Notes: generated by a model from the letters alone, not told the origin. DNA of 49,853 nucleotides from Candidatus Palauibacter denitrificans (GCA_009841015.1 VXMQ01000114.1:1-49853); one strand, 5' to 3'; positions 39,795 through 48,144 are shown, counted from the stretch's first letter. Numbers and translations: made by a program.

Positions 39795-41069
39795 TCAATA
39801 CCCGAGCAGTTCCGGCAGGAAGAGAACAACGTCGGGGAGGAACGCGATGGCGACGGTGAGGGCCAGCATGAGGGCCAGGTAGGGCCAGAGGGGGCGCGCG
39901 ACCTCCGCCGGCTGGACCCCTCCCACGGAACAGGCGACGAGCAGGCTCACGCCCACCGGTGGCAGGAACACGGAGATTCCCTGCGTGGCCACGATGACGG
40001 CCCCGTAATGCACGGGGTCGATCCCGAGTTGCGTCGCCAGGGGCAACAGGATCGGCGTCAGCAGGACGACCGCGGGCACGCCCTCGAGGATGGCGCCGAG
40101 CGGAAGGAAGACGAGAATCGTGAGGAGCATGAAGCCGATCGGGCCGCCGCCCAGCCCCACCACGGTCGACGCGAGCGCCTGCGGCACCTGCAGGACGGCG
40201 AGGACCCAGCCCAGCAGGTGCGCCGCGCCGACCACGAACAGCACCATCCCGGACACCACGGCCGTCTGGACGACCTTGTTCCACAGCTCCGCCAGGGTGA
40301 GGGACCGGTACACGAAGGCCGCCAGGAGCAGCGCGTAGGCGACGGCGACGGCCGCGGCCTCGGTGGGGGTGAAGAGTCCGAAGCGGATGCCCCCCAGGAT
40401 GACGACGATCATGAAGAGCGGGAGCACGGCGTCAAGCGTTGCGCGGCGGAGTTCCGCGAACGAGGCGCGCTCCCCGCGCGGCCACCCTTCCCTTCGCGCC
40501 TGCCACCCGATCTGCGCCATCAGGCCGGTGGCGATGAGGAGCGCGGGCACGATCGAGGCGACGAACAGGGCGCCGATGGAGACGTTGCCGATGACGCCGT
40601 AGACGACCATCACGATGGCGGGCGGGATGAGGATCCCCATGCCGCACGCGGCCGAGACGATCGCCGTGGCGCGCGCCCGGCCGTACCCGTTCGCGGTCAG
40701 TTGGGGCACCATGATGCCGCCGACGGCGGCCGCGTCCGCCGACGTGGAACCCGACACGCCCGAGAAGAACACCTCCGCCATGACGACCACCTGCCCGAGC
40801 CCTCCGGGGAGGTGGCCCACGAGCGCGCGGGCCAGCGCCACCAGGCGACGGCTGATCCCCCCGACATCCATCAGGTAGCCGGCGAGGATGAACAGGGGCA
40901 CGGCGAGCATGGGGAACGAGTCCATCCCCGCGACGATCTGCTGCGGGATGACGACGAGTGGGAGATCCGCCACGAGGATGGCGATAACCGCCGCAATCGC
41001 GAGCGCGAATCCGATGGGCACGGCTGCCAGCACCAGGAGGCCGAAGACGCCGAGGAGGAGCCCGCCCAT
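39795..41069 (-). CDS. TRAP transporter large permease (DctM/SiaM type)
   Basis: 424 aa, 12 or more hydrophobic segments. Family landmarks: LAVPLFILAGYLMDVGGISR, EVFFSGVSGSTSADAAAVGG with the conserved SGSxxA, and LGAILEGVPAVVLLTPILLP. With the small permease it forms the Na+-coupled elevator pair of a tripartite ATP-independent periplasmic transporter. Start overlaps the small-subunit stop by one base. Confidence 0.95.
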   Translation of the reverse strand: MGGLLLGVFGLLVLAAVPIGFALAIAAVIAILVADLPLVVIPQQIVAGMDSFPMLAVPLFILAGYLMDVGGISRRLVALARALVGHLPGGLGQVVVMAEVFFSGVSGSTSADAAAVGGIMVPQLTANGYGRARATAIVSAACGMGILIPPAIVMVVYGVIGNVSIGALFVASIVPALLIATGLMAQIGWQARREGWPRGERASFAELRRATLDAVLPLFMIVVILGGIRFGLFTPTEAAAVAVAYALLLAAFVYRSLTLAELWNKVVQTAVVSGMVLFVVGAAHLLGWVLAVLQVPQALASTVVGLGGGPIGFMLLTILVFLPLGAILEGVPAVVLLTPILLPLATQLGIDPVHYGAVIVATQGISVFLPPVGVSLLVACSVGGVQPAEVARPLWPYLALMLALTVAIAFLPDVVLFLPELLGY

Positions 41070-41593
41070 CAGCCGACCTCCCCGGTCGAACGCGGTTGCC
41101 GCGGCACGGGTGGCGCGGACGCCCCCTCAGCCTCGCGTGCCCGTCCGGCAAGCAGGTGGATCACCATCAGGGCGCCGGACACCGGCGCCGCCGCATACAC
41201 GAATGCGAAAGGCAGGTTCAGGGCGGCGGAGCGCTCTCCCATCGTGAGATCCATGAGGGCGATGCCCGTCCCGATGAGGACGAGCGCGAACAGCAGCACG
41301 ACCGCCGCCGCGGACGTCTCCACCACCTTCGTCGCGCGCGGGGGCAGCCGTCCCGTGACCTGGTCGAAGCGAAAGTGGGACCGCCGCGCCACCGCCAGCG
41401 AGGCCCCGAGCAGCGAGAGCCAGATGAAACAGAAGCGCGACACCTCCTCGCTCCACGGATTCGGCCAGGCGAAGAGGTAGCGCATCAGGACCTGCAGGAG
41501 AATCACGCCGCAGACCGCGATCAGCAGGACGCCAACGGCGTACGTCTCGAGCGTGGCCAGCACCCGGTCCAACGCCCGCAACCGCTTTGTCAT
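41069..41593 (-). CDS. TRAP transporter small permease (DctQ type)
   Basis: 174 aa with four helices. The family motif appears as LMRYLFAWPNPWSEEVSRFC (conserved RYxFxxxxxWxEE) and LLGASLAVARRSHFRFD. Co-translated with the large permease. It starts 4 bp after the stop of the binding-protein gene. Confidence 0.94.
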   Translation of the reverse strand: MTKRLRALDRVLATLETYAVGVLLIAVCGVILLQVLMRYLFAWPNPWSEEVSRFCFIWLSLLGASLAVARRSHFRFDQVTGRLPPRATKVVETSAAAVVLLFALVLIGTGIALMDLTMGERSAALNLPFAFVYAAAPVSGALMVIHLLAGRAREAEGASAPPVPRQPRSTGEVG

Positions 41594-41597
41594 CCGC

Positions 41598-42689
41598 TCA
41601 CCGTGACTCGCTGGATCGGCCGCCGGGAGCCGCGCGCTCAGCCTCCGCCTCCAGCCTTGCGATCAGCGCTTCGCCGTTCGGCAGCCGGTTCGCCAGTTCG
41701 TCCCGGACATGCGATCTGACGGCCGCGGCGAACGGCGCCGGATCCGGGCGCGAGATCTCCACGCCGGCCTCGCGCATCTCCTCGATGGCTTCCGCCTCCA
41801 TTCGGCGGGCGACTTCGCTCTGGTAGGCGAGCGCCTCGGCCGCGGAGCGGTCCACCGTCTCCCGTATTTCGGCGGGAAGCCCCCGGTAGAACGGCTCGTT
41901 CACGAGAAGTGTGATGGGGTTGTAGGTGATGGACGTGAAGCTGTAGAACTTCGCCACCTCGTGGAGCCGGCTGCTCACGAAGCCGACCGCGTTCGCCTCG
42001 CCGCCGTCGATCACGCCCTGCTGGAGCGCGGAGTAGACCTCGCCGTAGTTCATCGGCGTCGCCTGCACCCCGAGCGCGGAGTAGGCCGCCAGGTACGTCG
42101 CGTTCTGCAGGACCCGGAGCTTGAGGCCGCCGAGGTCGCCGGGCGTCTCGACGGGCCGGCGCCGGTTGTAGACGTGGCGGAACCCGTAGTCGAGGAAGCC
42201 CAGCGCGCGGACGCCGGTGCGCTCCAGAAGCAGGCCGCGCCACCAGTCTCCCGCCGGTCCGTTCATCGCCGCGAGCCCGTGGTCCCGCGTCTCGAACAGG
42301 AAGGGGAGATCGAACACCTGCGTCTCGGGCACCCAGCCCGAAAGGACCGGGGTGCCCGTAATGGCCATGTGCACCGCGCCGACCTGGATCTGCTCGAAGG
42401 CGACGCGCTCGCCCCCGAGTTGCCCGGACGGATAGATGACGACCCGGAACCGCCCGTCCGTGCGCTCGAGCGTGAGATCCCGGAAGCGCTCCGCCATGAG
42501 GTGAAACTCGGATCCCGTCGACAGCACATGGGAGAAGCGGACGTCCCAGGTGCGCGCTTCGGCCGACGGGCCGGATTCACCGCTGTCGGGATTGCCGCAC
42601 GCCGCCGTCAGGAGCGCCGCCCCTACGGTCAGCAGCAGGCCGGGCAGGACCCGCGCTACGCGCTCGCACCGGTCCCGGTCGCGGCACAG
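41598..42689 (-). CDS. TRAP transporter substrate-binding lipoprotein (DctP type)
   Basis: 363 aa if started at CTG 42689. The lipoprotein signal reads PGLLLTVGAALLTAAC, with Cys as the anchor. The DctP fold follows: VRFSHVLSTGSEFHLMAERF, YPSGQLGGERVAFEQIQVGA, then LKLRVLQNATYLAAYSALGV with the Arg that binds the ligand carboxylate and an Asn two to three positions on. The start is uncertain: no ATG or GTG lies between the upstream stop and the signal peptide; CTG 42689 follows GGAGGCGG. An ATG at 42785 would overlap the upstream gene by 77 bp and spoil the signal. Ligand probably a carboxylate. Confidence 0.9.
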   Translation of the reverse strand: MCRDRDRCERVARVLPGLLLTVGAALLTAACGNPDSGESGPSAEARTWDVRFSHVLSTGSEFHLMAERFRDLTLERTDGRFRVVIYPSGQLGGERVAFEQIQVGAVHMAITGTPVLSGWVPETQVFDLPFLFETRDHGLAAMNGPAGDWWRGLLLERTGVRALGFLDYGFRHVYNRRRPVETPGDLGGLKLRVLQNATYLAAYSALGVQATPMNYGEVYSALQQGVIDGGEANAVGFVSSRLHEVAKFYSFTSITYNPITLLVNEPFYRGLPAEIRETVDRSAAEALAYQSEVARRMEAEAIEEMREAGVEISRPDPAPFAAAVRSHVRDELANRLPNGEALIARLEAEAERAAPGGRSSESR

Positions 42690-42708
42690 CGCGGTGCCGC
42701 CTCCGCGT

Positions 42709-43188
42709 TCAGTCGTGAATGAGTGAGACACCTTCCACGACGTGTCGCTGGATCGCCTCGGCCCAATGCGCCATGAAATCCTCAAAATCCTCGCCGAATA
42801 TGCGCACGAAACTGTCCGCGTCGGCTGACAGTGACGTCATGCGGTATCTCACGGACGCCCGGCTTCGGCTCTCGCCGTCGGGGGTCACATGAACGTCTAC
42901 CATCGCGGTGTGGTGGTCGGCAATCACATACACGTACGACGCGCCGCCTGCCGCGGGCTCGTGTCGCGTCTGGATCCACGTCGCGGTCCCCGCGCCTTCC
43001 TTTATGGTCTGGAACACCAGGCCTTCTCCGGCATGGGGCGCGCCGGGATGCAAGTAGCGAGGATCCCACCCCACCACCCACCGTCGCTCGCCCTCGGCGG
43101 TGAAGAGCGTGAACGCCTCCGCAGACGGGAGCGCCATCGCGACGACGCCAGTCCTCTCCACATGGACGCGCTCGCTCTTAGCCGTCAC
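42709..43188 (-). CDS. SRPBCC family protein
   Basis: 159 aa, GTG start after GGGAG. A START-like domain: HVERTGVVAMALPSAEAFTL, WVVGWDPRYLHPG, GTATWIQTRHEP and RYRMTSLSADADSF. Cytoplasmic with no signal. Lies between the SDR gene and the TRAP genes on the same strand, with 12-bp and 19-bp gaps, so probably part of the operon. Ligand unknown. Confidence 0.85.
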   Translation of the reverse strand: MTAKSERVHVERTGVVAMALPSAEAFTLFTAEGERRWVVGWDPRYLHPGAPHAGEGLVFQTIKEGAGTATWIQTRHEPAAGGASYVYVIADHHTAMVDVHVTPDGESRSRASVRYRMTSLSADADSFVRIFGEDFEDFMAHWAEAIQRHVVEGVSLIHD

Positions 43189-43200
43189 TATCGTCGCTCC

Positions 43201-43965
43201 CTACGCGCCCCAGATCGTCTGGCCGCCGTCGATGAACAGGGAGGCGCCGGTCACGAGGCTCGCCTCGTCGTTCGACGCGAGGTACACGACCGCTCCCGCC
43301 ACGTCGTCGGGCGCGCCGATCTTCCGCAGCGGGATGCGGGCGAGGCGGCGCTCGCGGAATTCGTCCCGCGCGATGTCGGCGCGGTTCAGGTCGGTCTCGA
43401 TCAGGCCCGGCGCGATGGCGTTCACGCGGATCCCGTGGGGCGCGAGTTCGAGCGCCATCTGCTTCGTGAGCATCTCGACCCCCGCCTTCGAGACGCAGTA
43501 GTGCGTGAGGTTCGGCGCGGCCACCGCCTGTCCGGCGGACGACAAGTTGACGATCGCCCCCGCCGTCCCGTCCTCGACCATGCAGCGTCCGACGGCCTGC
43601 CCCACCAGGAAGTATCCCTTCAGATTGACCCCCTGAATGGCGTCCCACTCCTCCTCATCGATCTCGAGGAAAGGCGTGCGTCTCAGGATTCCCGCATTGT
43701 TCACGAGGATGTCGAGACCGCCCAGGAAGTCGTGGGCCTCCGCGACGAAACGCTCGACGTCCGAACGCGAATCGGTCGATCCCCGTACCGCGACCGCGCG
43801 ACGCCCCATCGCCTCGATCTCACGGACGGCGCTCTCGGCCTCCTCGCGGCTTCGCCGGTAGTTGACCGCCACGTCCGCCCCCTCGCGCGCCAGTCCGAGC
43901 GCGATCGCCCGACCGATGCTCCGCGACCCGCCGGTAACCAGAGCACGCTTGCCGTCAAGGCGCAT
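43201..43965 (-). CDS. SDR family NAD(P)-dependent oxidoreductase
   Basis: 254 aa. Classical short-chain dehydrogenase: cofactor motif VTGGSRSIGRAIA (TGxxxGxG with Ser-Ile for the second Gly region), LVNNAG, catalytic Ser in IVNLSSAGQ, and YCVSK. The C-terminal segment VTGASLFIDGGQTIWGA is typical of the FabG/3-ketoacyl or sugar-acid group. Arg in NYRRSREE suggests NADP(H). First gene of the SRPBCC-TRAP operon, so it likely oxidises the imported acid. Confidence 0.93.
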   Translation of the reverse strand: MRLDGKRALVTGGSRSIGRAIALGLAREGADVAVNYRRSREEAESAVREIEAMGRRAVAVRGSTDSRSDVERFVAEAHDFLGGLDILVNNAGILRRTPFLEIDEEEWDAIQGVNLKGYFLVGQAVGRCMVEDGTAGAIVNLSSAGQAVAAPNLTHYCVSKAGVEMLTKQMALELAPHGIRVNAIAPGLIETDLNRADIARDEFRERRLARIPLRKIGAPDDVAGAVVYLASNDEASLVTGASLFIDGGQTIWGA

Positions 43966-44000
43966 GGGCGACCTGACCGGCGGAGGTCACGGAGCGAAGC

Positions 44001-44369
44001 TCAGCTCGTTGCAAGTTCGTACTCGCGCACGAGCACATCGGCAGGCAGGCTCCATTCCGCAGCCAGCACGCGAATCATGGCCAGGGAGAGGGGGCGGCGA
44101 CGGCGAAGGACCTCCGATGCGTGAGACTGTGAGCCGATCAGCGCCGCCAAGTCCTTCTGCCGCAGTCCTCGGGCCTCCATGACGTGGCGGATCGCCGAAA
44201 TCGGGTCCGGAGCCTCGATGCTCCAGTTCTCCGCCTCATATCTCTCGACCAGGGTCACCAGAACCTCCAGGCGGTCGGATTCGGGAGTCCCCGGGGTTAC
44301 ACCCATTAGGCTCTCGATCTCGGCAAGCGCCGCGTCGTAATCGGTCTCGTCCCTGATGGGCCGGATCAT
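44001..44369 (-). CDS. higA: HigA-type antitoxin with HTH domain
   Basis: 122 aa. Family COG5499: N-terminal IRDETDYDAALAEIESLM, then an XRE helix-turn-helix ISAIRHVMEARGLRQKDLAA with GSQSHASEVLRRRRPLS. It starts 12 bp after the toxin stop, the toxin-first order that defines higBA. Confidence 0.95.
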   Translation of the reverse strand: MIRPIRDETDYDAALAEIESLMGVTPGTPESDRLEVLVTLVERYEAENWSIEAPDPISAIRHVMEARGLRQKDLAALIGSQSHASEVLRRRRPLSLAMIRVLAAEWSLPADVLVREYELATS

Positions 44370-44381
44370 CTCGCCTTCCTC

Positions 44382-44675
44382 CTACGCGTGGGAAGCATCG
44401 AGGCGATCATACTCGGCGTGGGTGCCGACGAACCTCACGAAGCCGATTCGACGCCGGTAGTCGAACCGAATGATCAGCCGATACTTGTTCCCGCCAACGT
44501 TGAACACCACCCGGTCGTCGCCGACGATGCTGGCGTTTCCGTACACGGCCTTGACGTCCGCGGGCGACGACCAGTCGGCCTTCCGGGCAACCGCGTACCA
44601 TGCTTTGAGTGGCTGTTCTGCTCTGGGCTCTCCCTCCCAATAGGCCCGCAGCGTCCTCTTGGCGATGATCCGCAT
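44382..44675 (-). CDS. higB: HigB-type mRNA interferase toxin
   Basis: 97 aa from ATG 44675. HigB_toxin signature: MRIIAKRTLRAYWEG at the start, LKAWYAVARKADWSSPADVK, and the C-terminal IVGDDRVVFNVGGNKYRLI and RIGFVRFVGTHAEYDRLDA. Ribosome-dependent or free mRNA endonuclease neutralised by HigA. The operator dyad lies 14-38 bp upstream. Confidence 0.95.
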   Translation of the reverse strand: MRIIAKRTLRAYWEGEPRAEQPLKAWYAVARKADWSSPADVKAVYGNASIVGDDRVVFNVGGNKYRLIIRFDYRRRIGFVRFVGTHAEYDRLDASHA

Positions 44676-44688
44676 GGTGCGCAAGGTA

Positions 44689-44713
44689 GCTATCCCGATT
44701 CGGGATGGATAGC
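44689..44713. promoter_or_regulatory. higBA operator-like nested palindrome
   Basis: Inner arms ATCCCGA / TCGGGAT around a single T (44692-44706), plus outer arms GCTATCC / GGATAGC (44689-44695 and 44707-44713). Located 14 bp upstream of higB. Confidence 0.7.
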
Positions 44714-44853
44714 GCCCGTGCGCCTCTCCCCGCCTGCGCGGTTCTCCCGGGCGGCAAGAGTCTGTGTGTCCGGCTTGGCCGAAGGTGCTGGCCGGTTGTC
44801 GGCATCAACGGGGATTCGCATCTTTCCAGGACGCGAGAAAAAGGAGCCCCCAA

Positions 44854-45111
44854 ATGCCCCGCGGACCGGCAGAGACCGTGATCAAGATCGTCGTCGGTTT
44901 CTTTCTCGGCATCGCGTGTTACTACGCGTTCGAGAACATCACGGCCCCCGAATGGACCGACTCCGTGGAAGCCGCGATGGAAGGCTGCAGAAACCAGGGA
45001 ATGGGTACGCGATTCCGGGTCAAGGAGCATGAGCTCATAGAGTTGGAATGTGTGCCCCTTGAAGGGCGAAGAGAGTCGCAGCAAGACGGAGCTGAGGGCT
45101 CTCTCCAGTAG
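44854..45111 (+). CDS. Small single-pass membrane protein, unknown function
   Basis: 85 aa. ATG 44854 follows AAAAAGGAG at good spacing. One helix near residues 9-27 (VIKIVVGFFLGIACYYAFE), then a short soluble part with two cysteines (EGCRNQG and ELECVPLEG) that might form a disulphide in the periplasm. No family recognised. Lies divergent from higB and 28 bp upstream of the M28 peptidase gene. Confidence 0.65.
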   Translation: MPRGPAETVIKIVVGFFLGIACYYAFENITAPEWTDSVEAAMEGCRNQGMGTRFRVKEHELIELECVPLEGRRESQQDGAEGSLQ

Positions 45112-45139
45112 TAAGTCAAACCCTCCCCCGGAGCGATCC

Positions 45140-46750
45140 ATGAGGCCCACGGCTCGTCTCGGACTCGCCTGTTCGCTGGCATGCCTCTCCACTCTGACGG
45201 CTTCGCTGATTCCGGGCGTGACCCGGGGCGCGGCGGCGCAGTCGTTTCCCTCTGACGATCCCGTGATCCGGGCGATCTGGGAGGAGGGGGTCGAGCGCTC
45301 GCAGGTCTACGAGCTCGGTCAGGTGATGATGGACTCCATCGGGCCGCGGCTGACCGGGTCGCCCGCGATGGCCGGCGCCAATGACTGGGCGCTCACGAAG
45401 TACGCGGAGTGGGGCATCGAGGCGTACGAGGAGCAGTACGGCACCTGGCGCGGGTGGGAGCGCGGGATCACCCACATCGATCTCATCGCGCCGCGCGTGC
45501 GCACGCTCGAGGGCATGGCGGCCGCGTGGAGTCCGGCCACGGACGGCCCCGTCGAGGGGGATGTCGTGATCCTGCCGGACGCGGACAGCCCCGGAGCCTT
45601 CGAGGCAGCGCTGTCGGAGATGCGCGGCAAGTTCGTGCTCGTCTCGCGCCCGGAGCCGAGTTGCCGCGCGCCCGACAACATGGAGTGGTTCGCGCGGCCC
45701 GAGACGACGGACCGCATGGCGGCGGAGCGCGAGCGCGCCATCGCCGAGTGGGACGAACGCGTGGGGAACACGGGTTTCGCCGCGCGCTCGCTGCCGGAAG
45801 CGCTGAGCGCAGCCGAACCCGCCGGCATCATCCGCTCGCAGTGGTCCGCGGGCTGGGGCGTCACCAAGATCTTCGGCACCCAGGCGGAGCGAGCGCCGGT
45901 CCTGGACCTCAGCTGCGAGGCGTACGGGCTCCTGTACCGGCTGGCCGAGAACGACCAGGGGCCCGTGCTGCGCGTCGACGCAGAGGCCCGCTTCCTGGGA
46001 GAAGTGCCGGTCTCCAACGCTTTCGCCGTGATCCCCGGCAGCGCCGAGCCCGAGGAGTACGTGATCCTCGGAGGCCACTTCGACTCGTGGGACGGCTCCG
46101 ACGGCGCGCTCGACAACGGCACCGGCGCCGTCGCGATCATGGAAGCGATGCGCATCCTGAAACACGCCGTCCCGAACCCCCGCCGCACGATCATCGGCGC
46201 CCTCTGGAACGGCGAGGAGCAGGGCCTGAACGGCTCACGCGCCTTCGTCGAGGACCATCCCGAGATCCTCGAACGCACCCACACCGTGTTCAACGTCGAT
46301 CACGGAAACGGCCCGGTCACCTTCATCCCCATGCAGGGCTTCGCCGGCGCCGCGGGGCGCTTCGGCGAGTGGCTCGCGAAGATCCCGAGCGAGCTGTCCG
46401 ACCTCGTCACGCTCGAAGTCCCGGGGATGCCCGAATCCGGCGGGACTGACCACGCCTCCTTCCTGTGCGCGGGGGTGCCCGCCTTCAGCTTCCACGTCGG
46501 CGCCGGCCGCAGCGAGATGAACATCGCCGACAACCGCTGGGACACGAGCACCTACACCTGGCACACCAACCGCGACACCTTCGACAAGATCGTCTTCGAG
46601 GACCTGCGCGACGACGCCGTGATGACCGCGATGTTCGCCTACCTCGCCTCCGAGGACCCGGACCCGATGCCCCGTGCCCGGCGCACCATGCCACCCGGCA
46701 CCCAGTGGCCCAACTGCCGCCCCCCGGCCCGCAGTTTCGGGCCATCCTGA
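45140..46750 (+). CDS. Secreted M28 family zinc aminopeptidase with PA-like insert
   Basis: 536 aa. Signal peptide to about residue 34 (LACSLACLSTLTASLIPG). MDSIGPRLTGSPAM opens the peptidase; a PA-like segment (GDVVILPDADSPGAF) is inserted before the zinc core: H313 in GGHFDSWDGSDGALDNGTG, the Asp in GALDNG, E359-E360 in WNGEEQGLNGS, an Asp in VFNVDHGNG and a His in YTWHTNRDTFD. Homologues release N-terminal amino acids or cleave carboxypeptidase-Q-type dipeptides outside the cell. Fits scavenging of peptides. Confidence 0.93.
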   Translation: MRPTARLGLACSLACLSTLTASLIPGVTRGAAAQSFPSDDPVIRAIWEEGVERSQVYELGQVMMDSIGPRLTGSPAMAGANDWALTKYAEWGIEAYEEQYGTWRGWERGITHIDLIAPRVRTLEGMAAAWSPATDGPVEGDVVILPDADSPGAFEAALSEMRGKFVLVSRPEPSCRAPDNMEWFARPETTDRMAAERERAIAEWDERVGNTGFAARSLPEALSAAEPAGIIRSQWSAGWGVTKIFGTQAERAPVLDLSCEAYGLLYRLAENDQGPVLRVDAEARFLGEVPVSNAFAVIPGSAEPEEYVILGGHFDSWDGSDGALDNGTGAVAIMEAMRILKHAVPNPRRTIIGALWNGEEQGLNGSRAFVEDHPEILERTHTVFNVDHGNGPVTFIPMQGFAGAAGRFGEWLAKIPSELSDLVTLEVPGMPESGGTDHASFLCAGVPAFSFHVGAGRSEMNIADNRWDTSTYTWHTNRDTFDKIVFEDLRDDAVMTAMFAYLASEDPDPMPRARRTMPPGTQWPNCRPPARSFGPS

Positions 46751-46777
46751 AGCCTCCCGGAGGGGCGACACGAGATG

Positions 46778-46823
46778 GCCAAGTACTAATTTGACACGAA
46801 TTAGTACATCATTAGTACTTGGC
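46778..46823. promoter_or_regulatory. AT-rich inverted/direct repeat element with perfect -35 hexamer
   Basis: Arms GCCAAGTACTAAT (46778-46790) and ATTAGTACTTGGC (46811-46823) match perfectly over 13 bp; a further ATTAGTAC lies at 46800-46807, giving an 11-bp direct repeat. TTGACA occurs at 46791-46796. Positioned between two convergent genes where no promoter is needed. Confidence 0.6.
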
Positions 46824-46829
46824 GCATGG

Positions 46830-47300
46830 TCAGCGGGCGCGGGGTGCCTTCGCGTCGAGGTTCAGGGACCAGTTGTGCCACTTGAGATCCGGCGAAGCGC
46901 CCAGGGATCGGTAGAAGCCCTCGGCCGCGCGGTTCCCATCCATGACCGTCCAGATCAGTTCGGCCGCGCCGATGGACTCGGCGTGCGATCTCACCGCCGC
47001 CATCAGAGCCTTCCCCGCCCCGCTGTTCCGTGCCGCCTCTTCAACGAACAGCTCCTTGAGCACGACCTTCGGCCGCAGCGTGTAGGTCCACGGAATCGTG
47101 TAGACCACGGCCATCCCGACGAGATCACCGTCCTCTTCGGCCACGAACGCCGTGAACAGACAGTCGTCACCGAACCCATGCTCGAGCACACTCTCCCGCG
47201 TCACCACGAAGTCGTCGATGTACTCCTCGAACCGCGCCAGCCCCCGCATAAGTTCAAGCAACCGATCCACATCCCGCTTCTCAGCCAGTCTGACGCGCAT
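46830..47300 (-). CDS. GNAT family N-acetyltransferase
   Basis: 156 aa. Diamine-acetyltransferase-like GNAT: MRVRLAEKRDVDRLLELM, LKELFVEEAARNSGAGKALM with the acetyl-CoA loop, and WTVMDGNRAAEGFYRSLGA. Similar to spermidine/thialysine acetyltransferases, though the substrate is not provable. No signal. Convergent with the M28 gene. Confidence 0.93.
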   Translation of the reverse strand: MRVRLAEKRDVDRLLELMRGLARFEEYIDDFVVTRESVLEHGFGDDCLFTAFVAEEDGDLVGMAVVYTIPWTYTLRPKVVLKELFVEEAARNSGAGKALMAAVRSHAESIGAAELIWTVMDGNRAAEGFYRSLGASPDLKWHNWSLNLDAKAPRAR

Positions 47301-47621
47301 ATGATGGCACCTCTGTCCTCAAGGAAATGTGTTGAACAACCGACCGCCCGCTGCACGATCGCCCGGACAACGCGGATTCGGCGAGAGGGGCGAAGCCCGT
47401 CGCGAGCCCACCGACAACGCCGCCCGGCAGCATCTGCCCAGCGAGCGGGCGAAGCCCCCCGCGAGCAACCCACAATCCCACCCGGCACCTCTGCCCAAAG
47501 AGGAAGTGCCCGGGAGGCCATTCGGTTGACCCGGGAGAATTTGGCCAGCGAAGGGGAGCGAAGCTCCACGAGCGCCCGAATTCTCGCGGGAGCAGGCTCG
47601 ACGCCCGAAGGAAGGAGAGCA
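47301..47621. other. Gene-free stretch with GAA-loop hairpins and tRNA-end-like repeats
   Basis: No credible gene. Three short hairpins with a GAA loop lie near 47388-47399, 47448-47459 and 47555-47569 (GGGCGAAGCCC-like; the last GGAGCGAAGCTCC), each next to CGCGAGC- or CACGAGC-type sequence. CCCGGGAGAATT at 47530-47541 repeats part of the 3' end of the adjacent tRNA-Arg. Confidence 0.5.
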
Positions 47622-47695
47622 TGCGCCCGGGAGAATTCGAATCCCCAACCTCCTGATCCGTAGTCAGGTGCTCTATCCAGTTGAGCTACGGGCGC
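47622..47695 (-). tRNA. tRNA-Arg (ACG)
   Basis: 74 nt. Acceptor GCGCCCG pairs with CGGGCGC; D-loop TAGCTCAACTGGATAGAGC; anticodon loop CTACGGA gives ACG; T-loop GGTTGGGGATTCGAATTCTC region with TTCGAAT. The CCA end is not encoded. The A34 is presumably converted to inosine to read CGU, CGC and CGA. Confidence 0.97.
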
Positions 47696-47735
47696 TTGGA
47701 GCCGGCCGTCCTGCGACCGGCGATGTCGTGCTGCA

Positions 47736-47821
47736 TGCCCAGGAGAGGATTCGAACCTCCACGTCCGTAATAGGACACTAGCCCCTCAAGCTAGCGCGTC
47801 TGCCAGTTCCGCCACCTGGGC
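47736..47821 (-). tRNA. tRNA-Leu (GAG)
   Basis: 86 nt with a long variable arm, as expected for tRNA-Leu. Acceptor GCCCAGG/CCTGGGC; anticodon stem CTAGC/GCTAG, loop TTGAGGG, anticodon GAG. T-loop GTTCGAATC. CCA not encoded. Confidence 0.97.
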
Positions 47822-47827
47822 CTGAAA

Positions 47828-47913
47828 TGCTCGGGGGGGGAGTCGAACCCCCACGGGAGTTTAATCCCACAGGATCCTGAATCCTGCGCGTCTGCCATTT
47901 CCGCCACCCGAGC
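47828..47913 (-). tRNA. tRNA-Leu (CAG)
   Basis: 86 nt, class II. Acceptor GCTCGGG/CCCGAGC; anticodon stem CAGGA/TCCTG, loop TTCAGGA, anticodon CAG; T-loop GTTCGACTC. Six bases separate it from the neighbouring tRNA-Leu. Confidence 0.97.
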
Positions 47914-47979
47914 CTGCGCCCCTGAATCTCCGGTCCAGAGCCGCTTCACGGCCCGGGGCTTCTGCTCCGCCGGGCCGAG

Positions 47980-48054
47980 TGCGCCCGACAGGATTCGAAC
48001 CTGTGACCTCTTGCTCCGGAGGCAAGCGCTCTATCCAGGCTGAGCTACGGGCGC
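47980..48054 (-). tRNA. tRNA-Arg (CCG)
   Basis: 75 nt. Acceptor GCGCCCG/CGGGCGC, same as the Arg-ACG gene; anticodon stem CTTGC/GCAAG, loop CTCCGGA, anticodon CCG; T-loop GTTCGAATC. First gene of the four-tRNA cluster in transcription order. Confidence 0.97.
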
Positions 48055-48064
48055 AGACACGAAA

Positions 48065-48088
48065 CGCGCCGCCGAAAGAGGCGACGCG
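48065..48088 (-). terminator. Hairpin between the RelB/YafQ module and the tRNA cluster
   Basis: On the minus strand CGCGTCGCC, six-base loop, GGCGGCGCG (one mismatch), followed by TTTCGT. It lies 3' of the toxin gene and 10 bp before the first tRNA, so it probably terminates the toxin-antitoxin transcript. Confidence 0.4.
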
Positions 48089-48144
48089 CCGTGCGGGAGA
48101 AACTAACGAGCCCGGAGCGTAACGTCTACCTTGAACCCTCGACC

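Noticed and set aside
39666..41480. 604-codon frame antisense to the TRAP permease genes
   Set aside because: Very His/Asp/Arg/Glu-rich, as expected opposite hydrophobic membrane proteins; no start signal or domain.
47341..47621. Possible CRISPR-like or small-gene content in the gap near the tRNAs
   Set aside because: The repeats are irregular in length and spacing, and no frame has a plausible start or domain.
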